Source of the DNA: JAUVZF01 sp964539385
Lineage (GTDB): Bacteria > Planctomycetota > Phycisphaerae > FEN-1346
DNA length: 64,000 nucleotides
NCBI GenBank assembly: GCA_964539385.1
Contig: CAZIJC010000003.1
Coordinates: 8,914 to 72,913, forward strand
Direction of reading: 5' to 3'
In this document: piece after piece, positions 31,402 to 39,914 of the stretch
How positions within the stretch are numbered: position 1 is the stretch's first letter
Layout of the letters: every line of letters begins with the position of its first letter
Made by a program: the position numbers and the translations under genes
Notes under the pieces: model-generated
The model's input: only the letters and a program-made list of their open reading frames with translations
Told to the model about the DNA's origin: nothing
Database searches by the model: none

Positions 31402-34400
31402 TGGCAACCATACAGATAAACGAGACCGGCGCCGCGGGCACTATTGAGGATATGGCCCGCGTAGTGGTTTATACCAAGGCCAAGTGGTCTGACGACTGGA
31501 CCCGCGCGCGCTATCTCTGGCCCCTGCGCATCGTGGACGTGGGCGGCCCCGGCGTCGGCTACGCCTCTTTGGTGTTTGAGGCCGGGCGCATCACGCAACC
31601 GGACCTGACCACGTGGCACGAGTATCCGAAACTGGCCGACCTGTCCGGGGCGTTTGTCAAGATTTGCCGCCTGGCCGGCGAGCGGCCTGACCTCGGTTGG
31701 GAGTGGGCCACGGAGTTCGAGACCCTTTGGATCGGCGTTATCGACATTCAGAATCTTGCCTATCACGGCGCCGACGCGAGCGACGAGGCGTGCAATCAGA
31801 CCGTGACCGCCTTCGACCTGAAATACCTCTTGGCCGGCCGCCGGCTCGACCACGCTTGGGTATGCCCCAAGACCGGCGCCGAGCCGGTTCGCGTCGAGTG
31901 GGCGCCGCCGTTCAATCAGCGGATGCGCCGGGCCTTGCCCGTCCAGGGCAATGCGGTGAACCTGGGGGGCACGGTCGGCCACGTTTTCGGCCGCGAGACC
32001 GATGATGAAACCGAGGCCCTGCGGCGGTGGACGAATGCCGACGTGTTGCAATACGTACTGTATCGGTTCGCGCCCCGGATGGACCCGGACGATGATGCCA
32101 GCGACCTCTTGTTTTATCCCGGCGGCCAGTGCGCGTTGCTTGACAACATCGTCGAGCCCCACGACTTTTCCGGCCGCAGCGTCCTGCAAATCGTGCAGCG
32201 CCTCATCGATCCCCGGCGCGGCCTGGGGTGGCGCGTGGTCACCGACGGGGATGCCGGCAGCACCATCACCATCGAGGTCTACAGTATGCTGCCGGAAACC
32301 CTCACCGCCGGCGGTATCACCCTGGAGCGCAATATCCGGCCCGTCTCTCTGGACGTCCGGCAGGACCCCTTCGCCGGACACGCGGCGGTCACCTACAGCC
32401 GGAGCAATGCCTTTCAGACCGTGCGCGTGCAGGGGAACCGCGTCCTGGTTTGTTGCAGCCTGTCGATTGCCGACGGGACCCTTGAGGCCGGTTGGACGGG
32501 GACGCTTGAGGCGGCGTACAAGACCGCGGCCGGCAGCAGTGATGAGGCCGAAAATGACCGCTACCGCGGCCGCGACCAGTTTGAGCACGTCTACTCGCGT
32601 CTGGCCGTACCGGCCGGGTGGGATTGGCAGGCCGGCGACGGCGTGGGCGGGGACAAAATCAACGTCAATATCTACACCGATGATGCCGGCGATGCCATCA
32701 CGCTTGTGCCCCTGCCCGCATTCGATGAGTTTACGGCCTTCGAGCGCGGCCTGCCCTTGTGGGAAGGGTACGACTACACCGAATGGCCGGCCGTCAATGA
32801 GAACCCCGCCGGCGCCGAGCCGTATCTGCGCCGCCCCCTGGTCGTGGTCAAGGCGCCCAATGCCGACGGTGATGACGTGTGGCACCTGGCCGACCGCCTC
32901 AGCGCTTCGGTCGATGAACTGGGAAAGCGCTATCCCAATGCGGGCGTGACGATGCTCGACGGGCGCCTGTGCCTGTCGGTGCGCTTCACGCCCCGCCACG
33001 TCGCGGCGCTGAACCATTGGACGATCGAGGGCGAGGATGACCCGGCCTACACCCGGTGGCCGCCGATGGTGGATTACGCCGACTTTATCGCCACCGTGGC
33101 CCTGCGCGGCAACGCCCGCCTGGCCGTGGTGGTGGAGACCGGATTCTACTGCCGCGGACGGGTCTTGACCATCGACGTGCCCGACGCCGACTTGTGGTGG
33201 GTGGTCGCGGGCACGGTGATCGACGTGGACTCAGGGGGCGACCTGGTGCGGATGGATGCTTCGCGCGTCCTGCATACCGACGCCGACCGCCTCAAACGTA
33301 TTGCCATGTTGGCCAAGGCGTACTACCGGCGGCCGCGGTACACGGCGAGCCTGGTCTTGCGGCGTATCGACCAGGGCCTTGCGGTGGGCCACCTGCTTCA
33401 CACTCTCGAGGGTGAGGACGGCGCCGGCCTCGATTCGGTCATCACCCGGCGGGTGTTCGACTTTATCGAGGGCACGACCACCATTGAGACCGCCAACGCC
33501 GAACTGGACTGGCGTAGCCTGGTGGCCGACCAGGCCGGCGCAGGGCTGGCCGGCGTGACCCTGGCCAGGACGGTGGGCGTGCAGGGCCACCGGCTCGATG
33601 CCCTTGAGCGCCGCACGGCCAACCTGCCCGACCGCATCCCGCCGCAGACCCCCAGGGACCCGCCCGGTCTTGAGTTTGGCACGGTACAGACCCGGCACAC
33701 CAACACCGGCACTCCGTGGGGGTCCTTCGAGGGCGACGGCTTTATCGAATGGATAAGCGTCTATCCATGCTCAAGCAATGGCGATGGCGTGGACGAGGAC
33801 ACCACCCTTACCATCAAGTGCACCCAAAAGGCTGAGGATACGACCGAGGCCAAGGTCGGGTTTGCCCATATCCTGGGTGGTCACGTGATTGGGTTTGTGC
33901 GGATGGACGAACACGAGACCGCACCGGGGGGTGGTCCCTATGACGGCCAGGTCGTGGCCAATGCCGGCATCAACGGCGCCGTCCTGTCCGGGGTTGAGCC
34001 GAGCCATACCGAAATCCCGCCGTGCGAGTTTGGCACGGTCCTGGCCATCAAAAATCATGCCGACGGCGGGTGGGCGAGTTGGGAAGCGGATGGCTGGATC
34101 AGCCACGTGCAGGTGGACACCACCTACAGCACCGGGGCGCCGGTTGACGACAGCGAAACCGTTTGGCTCAAGGCCGCCGAGGACGTGCAGGCCCAAATCG
34201 GTTACGACACCATCGAGGTGGGCGACGTGATTGGTTTCGTGCGGGGCGACGGGTGGGAGCCCAAGCCGGGCGGCGGCACGTTCCACGGATACGTGATCCC
34301 CAACGCGGGCATCGACGGGGCGGTGCTGACCACCTACAAGGTCCGGGGACCCATCCTTTACGACCCATGGAAATACCCCCAGGTATTCCCGGCCCTGGTG

Positions 34401-35150
34401 GTCACCGCCGGTGACCCTATCGAGGCGCGGGTCTGGATGCCGACCATCGGGGCCTTTCCGGTTGACCCATCGACAAATCACTATTTTCTCACGCCCGCCG
34501 GCGTGACGGCTGCCGTTTCCTTTGACCAGATAGGCGACAGCGGGGACTTTACGGCCGACCCGGCAACTCTTATCCCGGCTTTGCGCGACTACGACGCCGG
34601 CAACAATATCGCAGACTGGATTACCGTCCGGGTGGTGCCAGGCAATTGGTCCACCGAGGTGGCCGTCCCCCAGGGCGACGGCCACCTGGTGGACTGGTCG
34701 GGGACTCTGATCGACTATCCCCTGCCTTACGTGGCGTTTGTCGAAGTGGTGGACCCGCATGATACCGGCCTCTGGCAGCGGGCCTATACCGGGGACCTCT
34801 ACAGCGTGACGGCCGCACAGTATCGGTGCTACCTCATCGGGGATATCGGAGCCGGCGCCACCAGTTTCATCGACTACCGCAGCCGACAATGGTTTGTCCG
34901 TTTTGACCGGCCGCCGCGGGCCGGCGCTATCATCCGGGTGCGCTACGTGGCAGTAAGCGCCTGCAAGTGGCGGTGGGTGGAAATCGCGCAGGCCATCGAG
35001 GGCGGAGATTTGGAGTATGTCCGACCCGAGGGCGGGGAAGATGACGGCTGGCTCCTGATCGACGACGATCCGGAGAGTGACTTTTATGGTTGTACGGTGC
35101 ACGGTGACCCTCAAACCACAAAACTCGATACGACAACCCTCGGAGCGTAG
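31401..35150 (+). CDS. Tail tip/hub (central fibre) protein with tandem modules
   Basis: 1,249 residues, the longest protein here. The N-terminal half, about 1-750, is in the position of gpJ-like hubs; MATIQINETGAAGTIEDMAR begins at ATG 31401, which overlaps the preceding TGA (TGATG). Residues about 758-860 and 876-975 are a tandem duplication: both begin EFGTV, share VIGFVR near the middle and end in NAGI-x-GAVL, with about one residue in three to two identical. A beta-rich C-terminal region follows. The open frame extends 5' to 30912 but that part is a shadow of the preceding gene. It probably contacts the host surface. Confidence 0.75.
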   Translation: MATIQINETGAAGTIEDMARVVVYTKAKWSDDWTRARYLWPLRIVDVGGPGVGYASLVFEAGRITQPDLTTWHEYPKLADLSGAFVKICRLAGERPDLGWEWATEFETLWIGVIDIQNLAYHGADASDEACNQTVTAFDLKYLLAGRRLDHAWVCPKTGAEPVRVEWAPPFNQRMRRALPVQGNAVNLGGTVGHVFGRETDDETEALRRWTNADVLQYVLYRFAPRMDPDDDASDLLFYPGGQCALLDNIVEPHDFSGRSVLQIVQRLIDPRRGLGWRVVTDGDAGSTITIEVYSMLPETLTAGGITLERNIRPVSLDVRQDPFAGHAAVTYSRSNAFQTVRVQGNRVLVCCSLSIADGTLEAGWTGTLEAAYKTAAGSSDEAENDRYRGRDQFEHVYSRLAVPAGWDWQAGDGVGGDKINVNIYTDDAGDAITLVPLPAFDEFTAFERGLPLWEGYDYTEWPAVNENPAGAEPYLRRPLVVVKAPNADGDDVWHLADRLSASVDELGKRYPNAGVTMLDGRLCLSVRFTPRHVAALNHWTIEGEDDPAYTRWPPMVDYADFIATVALRGNARLAVVVETGFYCRGRVLTIDVPDADLWWVVAGTVIDVDSGGDLVRMDASRVLHTDADRLKRIAMLAKAYYRRPRYTASLVLRRIDQGLAVGHLLHTLEGEDGAGLDSVITRRVFDFIEGTTTIETANAELDWRSLVADQAGAGLAGVTLARTVGVQGHRLDALERRTANLPDRIPPQTPRDPPGLEFGTVQTRHTNTGTPWGSFEGDGFIEWISVYPCSSNGDGVDEDTTLTIKCTQKAEDTTEAKVGFAHILGGHVIGFVRMDEHETAPGGGPYDGQVVANAGINGAVLSGVEPSHTEIPPCEFGTVLAIKNHADGGWASWEADGWISHVQVDTTYSTGAPVDDSETVWLKAAEDVQAQIGYDTIEVGDVIGFVRGDGWEPKPGGGTFHGYVIPNAGIDGAVLTTYKVRGPILYDPWKYPQVFPALVVTAGDPIEARVWMPTIGAFPVDPSTNHYFLTPAGVTAAVSFDQIGDSGDFTADPATLIPALRDYDAGNNIADWITVRVVPGNWSTEVAVPQGDGHLVDWSGTLIDYPLPYVAFVEVVDPHDTGLWQRAYTGDLYSVTAAQYRCYLIGDIGAGATSFIDYRSRQWFVRFDRPPRAGAIIRVRYVAVSACKWRWVEIAQAIEGGDLEYVRPEGGEDDGWLLIDDDPESDFYGCTVHGDPQTTKLDTTTLGA

Positions 35151-35152
35151 CA

Positions 35153-35593
35153 ATGGCGGGGCCGTGGCACGTTACTAATTTCCGCTTCGATAAGGGCGGT
35201 CATGCTATTGCGATTCAACTGCGGCGCTGGATTTCCAGTCAGCCCGATGTAGATGAGTGGCAATGGTACGATCTCGACGGCAACCCCATAGAGGGGGAAT
35301 CCGGGTCTGAGCCTGTCTTTCCGCATGTCTGCCTGGGTCTGCGATTAGACGCCCGCGGCCATGCCGTCGCCACTCTTGCATGGCTTGTATCTTCTTCTGA
35401 ATCCGGTCCATTGACGGTACAGTGGTATGACCTTGGCGGCGACCCCGTGGGCGACCCCATACTGTGGGTCGAAGCGGGGCCGGGCGCTGGTGACCTTGAG
35501 CACGTGCGACTCGACGCCCGCGGCCACTTTGTTGCCGTTGCCATGACTTATGAGCACATCTGGTATGATTTGGCTGGACAACTGGCGGCGTGA
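35153..35593 (+). CDS. Short fibre-tip protein with three beta repeats
   Basis: 146 residues built of three similar units. FRFDKGGHAIAIQL, LRLDARGHAVATLAW and VRLDARGHFVAVAM open the units, and WQWYDLDGNP, VQWYDLGGDP and HIWYDLAGQ close them, like small beta-propeller blades. It starts two bases after the hub stop and ends the late operon, so it may be a receptor-binding tip or a hub accessory. No terminator is obvious after it. Confidence 0.65.
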   Translation: MAGPWHVTNFRFDKGGHAIAIQLRRWISSQPDVDEWQWYDLDGNPIEGESGSEPVFPHVCLGLRLDARGHAVATLAWLVSSSESGPLTVQWYDLGGDPVGDPILWVEAGPGAGDLEHVRLDARGHFVAVAMTYEHIWYDLAGQLAA

Positions 35594-35761
35594 AAGGCGG
35601 TTGCGTGTGCCGTCCCCTGCACGTCTTTGTGCATCAGACTCCCATGGCCGTATCGGGCCACTCCCCGCCCTGATGATGAGGCCATGCGGCCGCCGAGGCC
35701 CAGGCCCCCCCTTGGCAGGACCCTTCCGGGGGGTTCTCTGGCAGGCTGCCGGGTGCCAGGG

Positions 35762-35822
35762 ATTGCGCAGGACGGCCGCAAACCTGCAAAGGTGGCCCTG
35801 GGTAGCCGCGCTTGCCCCCGCG
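35762..35822. repeat. Dispersed intergenic repeat, copy 3 of 3
   Basis: Lies in the 275-base gap between the two convergent operons, which otherwise shows no gene. It shares the AT-GCGC, GGCCGC, TAGCCGCGCT and CCGCG blocks with 4756-4817 and 13471-13530, and the similarity to copy 1 goes on to a GGCGCGGGG block at about 35861-35868. Confidence 0.5.
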
Positions 35823-35868
35823 TGCAGCCTGCGCGGCCCTGTGACCGCGTGGGATGCCTGGCGCGGGG

Positions 35869-36084
35869 TTAGGGGTGGGTTAGGGACCGGGTCGGCGGGG
35901 CCAGAGTGGCCGCACACCTGATGATGGCCCTTCTGGCCTTTTTTATGGCGGCCTCAACCGCCTGTCGATCGTCGGGCCGGTTCAGGCCATGCTTGACTGT
36001 CCGGTCGAGTTGGTCGAGACCCGCCTTGACCCGAAAGAGCGGCCGGAGTTGGCCGGCGTACAGGTTGAACAGTTCGACGGTCAT
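35869..36084 (-). CDS. Hypothetical early protein, 71 residues (last gene of early operon)
   Basis: Basic helical protein starting MTVELFNLYAGQLRPL, with VKAGLDQLDRTVKHGLNRPDDR and a C-terminal Lys/Arg helix. It is coupled to the upstream gene by ATGA. Not recognised; small basic proteins of this type in phage early operons often bind nucleic acid. Confidence 0.6.
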   Translation of the reverse strand: MTVELFNLYAGQLRPLFRVKAGLDQLDRTVKHGLNRPDDRQAVEAAIKKARRAIIRCAATLAPPTRSLTHP

Positions 36085-36401
36085 GCGCAACCTCGTTGCG
36101 GTCCACCACGGTGCGGGCGCACCACGCGCAGCCGCGGCCCCGCGGGAGTGGTCCTCTTGGGCCGGTGCCACCTGGCCAGGCGCCGCACGTGTCCGATACT
36201 TACGGCCGCCGTATCGGCCGCCGGCGCCGGGGACTCGCCGCGGCTTAAGCGCTGGATGCGGCTGCGCCTGGTGGCCACGTGCTCCCCCCGCCACCGCACG
36301 GCAGCCGAGCGGCTTGAGCCCAGCGCCACCAGGCGCTGCCTCTCGTCGGGGCCTTGGCCCTTGACCATGAACACGCCCCACAACAAGGTTGCCTGACTCA
36401 T
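36081..36401 (-). CDS. Hypothetical basic early protein, 106 residues
   Basis: Very Arg-rich (RRSRIQRLSRGE, GHVRRLARWHRPKRTTP), starting MSQATLLWGVFMVKGQGP. A helix-turn-helix-like stretch, ADTAAVSIGHVRRLARWHRP, lies near residues 62-81. Both ends overlap neighbours by four bases (ATGA). Nucleic-acid binding is likely, but the family is unknown. Confidence 0.6.
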   Translation of the reverse strand: MSQATLLWGVFMVKGQGPDERQRLVALGSSRSAAVRWRGEHVATRRSRIQRLSRGESPAPAADTAAVSIGHVRRLARWHRPKRTTPAGPRLRVVRPHRGGPQRGCA

Positions 36402-36916
36402 CGGTCTCCCTTTCTTGCCGCCAGGTCGGTGATGCCGGCCTGCCGACAGGCATCATCGAGTCGGGCATCGGTCTCGGCAAAACCGAGCACGGTCTGGCCG
36501 GCCGCCAAGTCACGCCCCAGGGCGCTGAGCCGGTCGGCCCGGCGCCGCAGCGGGTCGATACGCACGGTGAGCCAATGGGCCGCGTCAAAGCACTCCTGGG
36601 GTGTCGTGCAGATATAGAAACCATCCGGGCCGCTGCCGACCGGCTGCCGGCGCTCGACCACCAGGTCGGCCGCCCACTCGCGCACCTGGGTGCCGCGGCC
36701 GTCGGTCTTGACGCCGAGCCTGGCCAGAGCGCCCTTGAGTCTGGTGACCGTCCACGCCGAGCCGACCCCCTGGCAGTAGCGGTGCAGGATGCCCAACAAA
36801 AGGAACTTGCCGAGGGGATTTTGGGCGGCGGCCCGGCCGGCCTCGGTACTCGAGTCCGGGTGCTCTTGGCCGGCGTCGGCCGCCGCGTCCCATAACCTGG
36901 GACCGTCATCCCCCAT
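36398..36916 (-). CDS. Early protein with winged-helix-like segment, 172 residues
   Basis: Starts MGDDGPRLWDAAADAG, with the AAAGGTG ribosome binding site inside the end of the upstream glycosylase gene. Residues about 33-95 (LGKFLLLGILHRYCQG, WTVTRLKGALARLGVKTDGR, VREWAADLVVER) have the spacing of a winged helix; the C-terminal half is helical. The DNA around the start is a near copy of 37497-37526, so its first codons come from a repeated leader. Confidence 0.6.
   Translation of the reverse strand: MGDDGPRLWDAAADAGQEHPDSSTEAGRAAAQNPLGKFLLLGILHRYCQGVGSAWTVTRLKGALARLGVKTDGRGTQVREWAADLVVERRQPVGSGPDGFYICTTPQECFDAAHWLTVRIDPLRRRADRLSALGRDLAAGQTVLGFAETDARLDDACRQAGITDLAARKGDR
36887..36916. repeat. 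Early-operon junction repeat R1, copy 1
   Basis: 30 bases that differ from 37497-37526 at two positions. Each contains TCCCA-5-TGGGA, a 5-bp hairpin, and the changes fall in the loop. On the minus strand it reads into the ATGGGGGATGA junction between two genes. Confidence 0.6.
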
Positions 36917-37460
36917 GGTGGGTCACCTTTCTCTTTTTTGCGCGGCGCGCGTACGTATCCCAAATGGCGTAGTCGAGCGCGGCCGGGTCAAGGTCCAACG
37001 TATCTGCAATGCTCAAAAAGAGTACCTCGACCGCCCGGTACCTTGGGCCGGTGGGTGTCGATAAGGGCACGTCGTGGCCCTGCCGGCGCAACCAGGCCAG
37101 GACGTGCCTGTCCAGCGCCGCGTACCGTGCCCCCGGCCGTGTCTTTAACAGAAACATGTGGGCCGTTTTCGGGCCGACGCCGGGTACCGCTTCCAGATCC
37201 GCCACCGTGCACGTGGCCAGGTCGGCAATGGCGCCGGCGAGCAGTCGATTGACCGCCGCTTCGATGACGGCGTAGCGCCCGGTTCCGCAGGCTTTCAACC
37301 ACGCCGCCAACCCGCCGCGGTCCGTGCGCCGGTCGCGCAGAGAATCGAAGGGCCGGCCCCAGTCCACAAGACGGCTTAGAACTTTGGTGGCGAATGCCTC
37401 GCTCTTGCCGGCCACAAGGAGACTAAAGAGTATCCATAATTCAAGGTCGGCGGTGCTCAT
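36906..37460 (-). CDS. HhH-GPD base-excision DNA glycosylase (endonuclease III-like)
   Basis: 184 residues. The helix-hairpin-helix AVPGVGPKTAHMFLL (91-105) and downstream ALDRHVLAWLRRQG (115-128) match the endonuclease III/A-G glycosylase core: Lys98 corresponds to the catalytic Lys and Asp117 to the catalytic Asp of the GPD loop. There is no C-terminal FeS cluster motif. Family members remove damaged or modified bases; in a phage that also encodes Dam, it may repair or process DNA during replication. I chose ATG 37460 (AGGAAAGG upstream) because the longer frame to 37550 reads through repeated leader DNA. Confidence 0.82.
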   Translation of the reverse strand: MSTADLELWILFSLLVAGKSEAFATKVLSRLVDWGRPFDSLRDRRTDRGGLAAWLKACGTGRYAVIEAAVNRLLAGAIADLATCTVADLEAVPGVGPKTAHMFLLKTRPGARYAALDRHVLAWLRRQGHDVPLSTPTGPRYRAVEVLFLSIADTLDLDPAALDYAIWDTYARRAKKRKVTHHGG

Positions 37461-37466
37461 GGCCGC

Positions 37467-37500
37467 TTGCCTTTCCTGCTCACCAGCGGGCGCGCCGTCC
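37467..37500. repeat. Early-operon leader repeat R2, copy 1
   Basis: 34 bases identical to 38112-38145. On the minus strand it ends in GAGCAGGAAAGGCAA, the ribosome binding site of the glycosylase gene. Copy 2 sits in the same place before the 37902-38105 gene, and both genes then start with (A/G)TG AGC ACC GCC. Confidence 0.75.
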
Positions 37501-37526
37501 CACAATCTGGGACCGTCATCCCCCAT
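37497..37526. repeat. Early-operon junction repeat R1, copy 2
   Basis: Second copy of the 30-base element at 36887-36916. It spans the end of the RusA gene, which as a result ends in HDGG much as the glycosylase ends in HHGG. Confidence 0.6.
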
Positions 37527-37905
37527 CATGGGGCTTTCTGCATGTGTCATCCACTACGTCGATCTCCACCCGCGGATTGGCGCGGTCAATGCCGACCTCG
37601 ACTTCCTGGTGGACCATGCCGACATCGTCGGCCACCACGCCGGCGTCGGCCAGGCCATCGAACGCCGCCTTCATTGAGGCAAGCAAGTTGTCCCGATCGC
37701 GGCGGCGCGATCGGGCGAAGTAGAATCGGCACGTGACTCGTGCTTGCGTCCATTGCGGCCTGGCACGCGAGAGAGCCACCAGGGCCATGAGCCGGGCGCA
37801 CTCGCGGTACCGTTTGACGGTGGCCGCCCGGATGAGTGGGTGCACTCGCGCGTTCGGTGAGAGTTCGCGCGGCGGCGGGCGCAGGATCACAGTCACGCCA
37901 TTCAT
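37516..37905 (-). CDS. RusA-like Holliday junction resolvase
   Basis: 129 residues. The catalytic region RRRDRDNLLASMKAAFDGLA places Asp70 and Asp72 in the family D-x-D-N motif, Lys79 on the following helix, and VVADDVGMV supplies the next acidic pair (Asp93/94). RusA proteins are phage-derived endonucleases that cleave four-way junctions, here probably resolving recombination or replication intermediates before packaging. The start at 37905 (AGAAAGG upstream) overlaps the upstream stop (ATGA). Confidence 0.88.
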   Translation of the reverse strand: MNGVTVILRPPPRELSPNARVHPLIRAATVKRYRECARLMALVALSRARPQWTQARVTCRFYFARSRRRDRDNLLASMKAAFDGLADAGVVADDVGMVHQEVEVGIDRANPRVEIDVVDDTCRKPHDGG

Positions 37906-38105
37906 GGCGCCTTGGCCTTTCTGCACGCCCTGACGTGGCGCTCAAAGTTGCGCAATGCGTAGATAAGCATGAGTTGCCGCCTACCGGCCACCTTCGGCCG
38001 GCCGTCCTTGCGCCGGCTGCCGCGCGGATGCTTCACCTGGTAGCGCCCCGGAAACTCTCGACCGCAAACCGGGCAGGTCAACGGCTCATCGCGGGCGGTG
38101 CTCAC
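37902..38105 (-). CDS. Small zinc-finger early protein
   Basis: 67 residues, GTG start with AGGAAAGG in leader repeat R2. CPVCGREF near the start and H-V-R-A-C near the end can form a Cys3His zinc site around a very basic central loop (KHPRGSRRKDGRPK). A nucleic-acid binding role is likely. The GTG overlaps the upstream TGA (GTGA) and its own TGA overlaps the RusA start. Confidence 0.65.
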   Translation of the reverse strand: MSTARDEPLTCPVCGREFPGRYQVKHPRGSRRKDGRPKVAGRRQLMLIYALRNFERHVRACRKAKAP

Positions 38106-38698
38106 GGTCTCTTGCCTTTCCTGCTCACCAGCGGGCGCGCCGTCCAATACACCTGGCCGCACACGCTGCATCGGCCCACCCACAGCCGCACGTTTTTGCC
38201 GCTGCTCGACTGGTAGAAATGATGGGGGTCCATGTTGACCGTCTCGGCCGTGACGTTCTTTTCTCTGGCCCGGTCGTGGGTCTCATCGTCGGTCGGACAA
38301 ATGAAAGCAAATGGACCTTCCGGCTCGCGCATGGCCACAAAGCGCCACGTGTCCGGCGCCGGCCAGTCATCGGGCACAGACCCGCCCTTGCGCATCTGCT
38401 GATCGAAGGCCAGAAGCAAGGCCAGGCGCATGGGGATGCGCAGGTCGAGCAAGGTGTGCGGCAGCCAATAGACCTGCCAGTGGCGGCGGTGGCGGTATCC
38501 TTCCGGCCGGCTGCACGCGCCGGGGCGGTCGATGAGGGCGACCACCGCCTCGGCAATTGTGATCCGGCCCTGCCGGAACTCCATCACGTCGCCGGCAGCC
38601 GTCCGCGGGTTTTGGGGGAAGCACCAATGCGGCCATGCCCCGGCGCGGGTGGCGGTAAAGAGCGCGCGGTCGCCGCCGGGCGGCACGCGGACCCTCAT
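38102..38698 (-). CDS. Hypothetical early protein, 198 residues
   Basis: Starts MRVRVPPGGDRALFTATRAG. The sequence has an N-terminal Trp/Phe-rich part (GAWPHWCFPQNP), a central helical block (AVVALIDRPGACSRPEG; LLDLRIPMRLALLLAFDQQM) and a C-terminal zinc-ribbon-like CSVCGQVYW preceded by a FICPTDD segment. No enzyme family is recognised. It overlaps both neighbours by four bases. Confidence 0.65.
   Translation of the reverse strand: MRVRVPPGGDRALFTATRAGAWPHWCFPQNPRTAAGDVMEFRQGRITIAEAVVALIDRPGACSRPEGYRHRRHWQVYWLPHTLLDLRIPMRLALLLAFDQQMRKGGSVPDDWPAPDTWRFVAMREPEGPFAFICPTDDETHDRAREKNVTAETVNMDPHHFYQSSSGKNVRLWVGRCSVCGQVYWTARPLVSRKGKRP
38112..38145. repeat. Early-operon leader repeat R2, copy 2
   Basis: Exact second copy of the 34-base element at 37467-37500. 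Here it forms the end of the upstream coding region (residues GPLVSRKGKRP) and the ribosome binding site of the next gene. Confidence 0.75.
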
Positions 38699-39363
38699 GG
38701 TGCACCGCCTTCCGTGGCCTTGGCCCTGGCCTGCCATGCGGCTTGCTGCGCCTGGTCGGCCTTGAGGGCATTGGCCCACAGGTCGCCGGCGGCCGGACAC
38801 AAGAGGAACCCCAGGGCGGCCTTGACCAGCGTGACGGGAATGGCATCGACCCCCTCGGCCTGCGCGCGCACCAAGGATACAAACTCGTCGCTCAGGCCGG
38901 CCATCGGCTCGGCCTCGGCCTTCACCCCTTCGGCCAGCAGGCGCGCAGCGGCCAGGGCCGCCATGCTCTCAAACCCGATGCACACCTGGACCATCCCGGT
39001 GCTCGCAAGGTGCAGGACCACCGCGGCCCCATACTCGCCGGCCAGGGCGCGCACCTGTTTGAGCGTGCCGAAGCGGCCACACGGATTCGGGATGCTGTAG
39101 TTGATGCCCCAGGCGGCGCCGGGCGGGCACAGCATCGGCCGGCAACGGTCCTGGGGAATGACCTGCCCCTCGGCCTCAAGCGGCATGGGCAGCATCCGGT
39201 AGCCGGAGACCATCACGGCAAAAAGCCCATTGAGCGTGTCGGTGTCGGCGGCGTCGATTGCGGCCGGCGATAGGCCGGCCAGGACGGCGCCGCGCACACT
39301 GAGCGGAATGTACGGCGGCCGGGCGGGCACGCCGTCGCCCGCGAGCGTTGGTATTTCTATCAT
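38695..39363 (-). CDS. Hypothetical early protein, 222 residues
   Basis: Ala/Leu-rich alpha/beta protein starting MIEIPTLAGDGVPARPP. Notable are the central GYRMLPMPLEAEGQVI, CGRFGTLKQVRALAGEYGAA and the C-terminal helical half. No catalytic motif is recognised. AAAGGGG precedes the ATG at 39363, and the stop overlaps the next gene start. Confidence 0.65.
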   Translation of the reverse strand: MIEIPTLAGDGVPARPPYIPLSVRGAVLAGLSPAAIDAADTDTLNGLFAVMVSGYRMLPMPLEAEGQVIPQDRCRPMLCPPGAAWGINYSIPNPCGRFGTLKQVRALAGEYGAAVVLHLASTGMVQVCIGFESMAALAAARLLAEGVKAEAEPMAGLSDEFVSLVRAQAEGVDAIPVTLVKAALGFLLCPAAGDLWANALKADQAQQAAWQARAKATEGGAP

Positions 39364-39414
39364 GGGATTCCCCTTTCTCGATAGGTTTCTGTGCCCGCCG
39401 ATCGACGGACGCTT

Positions 39415-39696
39415 TCAGTTTTCTGCAGCCTCTACCTCGGTGACCTTGAAGCGGCCGCGGCCGGGCCGGTCGTACAGCACGGCCACAAAGTCAAGGCCGT
39501 CGGAGCGTGACGCCGTATCCGGCCATGACCACCGCATGTATCGGTGGCGCACGCGCTGGCCGGCGGCCTCAAAATCCACTTCCGCGGCCGCAACGGTTTT
39601 GCGGGCCTGGCCGGCGGGCACGTGTCCCCGAACGTAAAAATACGGCGGGCAATCCTCCCACCACAGTGCCATATATGTACCATCCGGTGTGGTCAT
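39415..39696 (-). CDS. Hypothetical early protein, 93 residues
   Basis: Beta-rich and aromatic: MALWWEDCPPYFYVRGHVPA at the start, an Arg/Trp-rich middle (RHRYMRWSWPDT) and a strand DFVAVLYDRPGRGRFKV. It may be a single small barrel or OB-like domain. It is coupled to the upstream 73-residue gene by ATGA. Confidence 0.6.
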   Translation of the reverse strand: MTTPDGTYMALWWEDCPPYFYVRGHVPAGQARKTVAAAEVDFEAAGQRVRHRYMRWSWPDTASRSDGLDFVAVLYDRPGRGRFKVTEVEAAEN

Positions 39697-39914
39697 TCCT
39701 CGGCCCCTTCCGAAATCAGCCCCTCAACATCGGCCTCGTGCCCCGCGATTTGAGCAATCAGGTCGCGGCATTGGCAGGCGGCCTCGTCCACGTCGATCTG
39801 GCCGTTGGCGGCCGCCAGGCTGATGGCCCACCCGGCCAGGCCGTTCGCGTGGTCCTCAAGCGTTCTTGCGAGCCTTGACCTTTCCGCCGCGTCTTGCCCG
39901 TTTGGGTTTCCCAT
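39693..39914 (-). CDS. Hypothetical early protein, 73 residues
   Basis: Helical, acidic protein (LARTLEDHANGLAGWAISLA; CQCRDLIAQIAGHEADVEGLI). The start at 39914 has AAAGGG upstream and lies inside the 3' end of the ParB gene in another frame (59-base overlap), unusual but supported by coupling at both ends. Confidence 0.55.
   Translation of the reverse strand: MGNPNGQDAAERSRLARTLEDHANGLAGWAISLAAANGQIDVDEAACQCRDLIAQIAGHEADVEGLISEGAEE

Noticed and set aside
35925..35955. GGCC-CTTCT-GGCC followed by six T as a plus-strand terminator for the late operon
   Set aside because: The stem is only four base pairs and the sequence is coding on the minus strand (KKARR of the last early gene).
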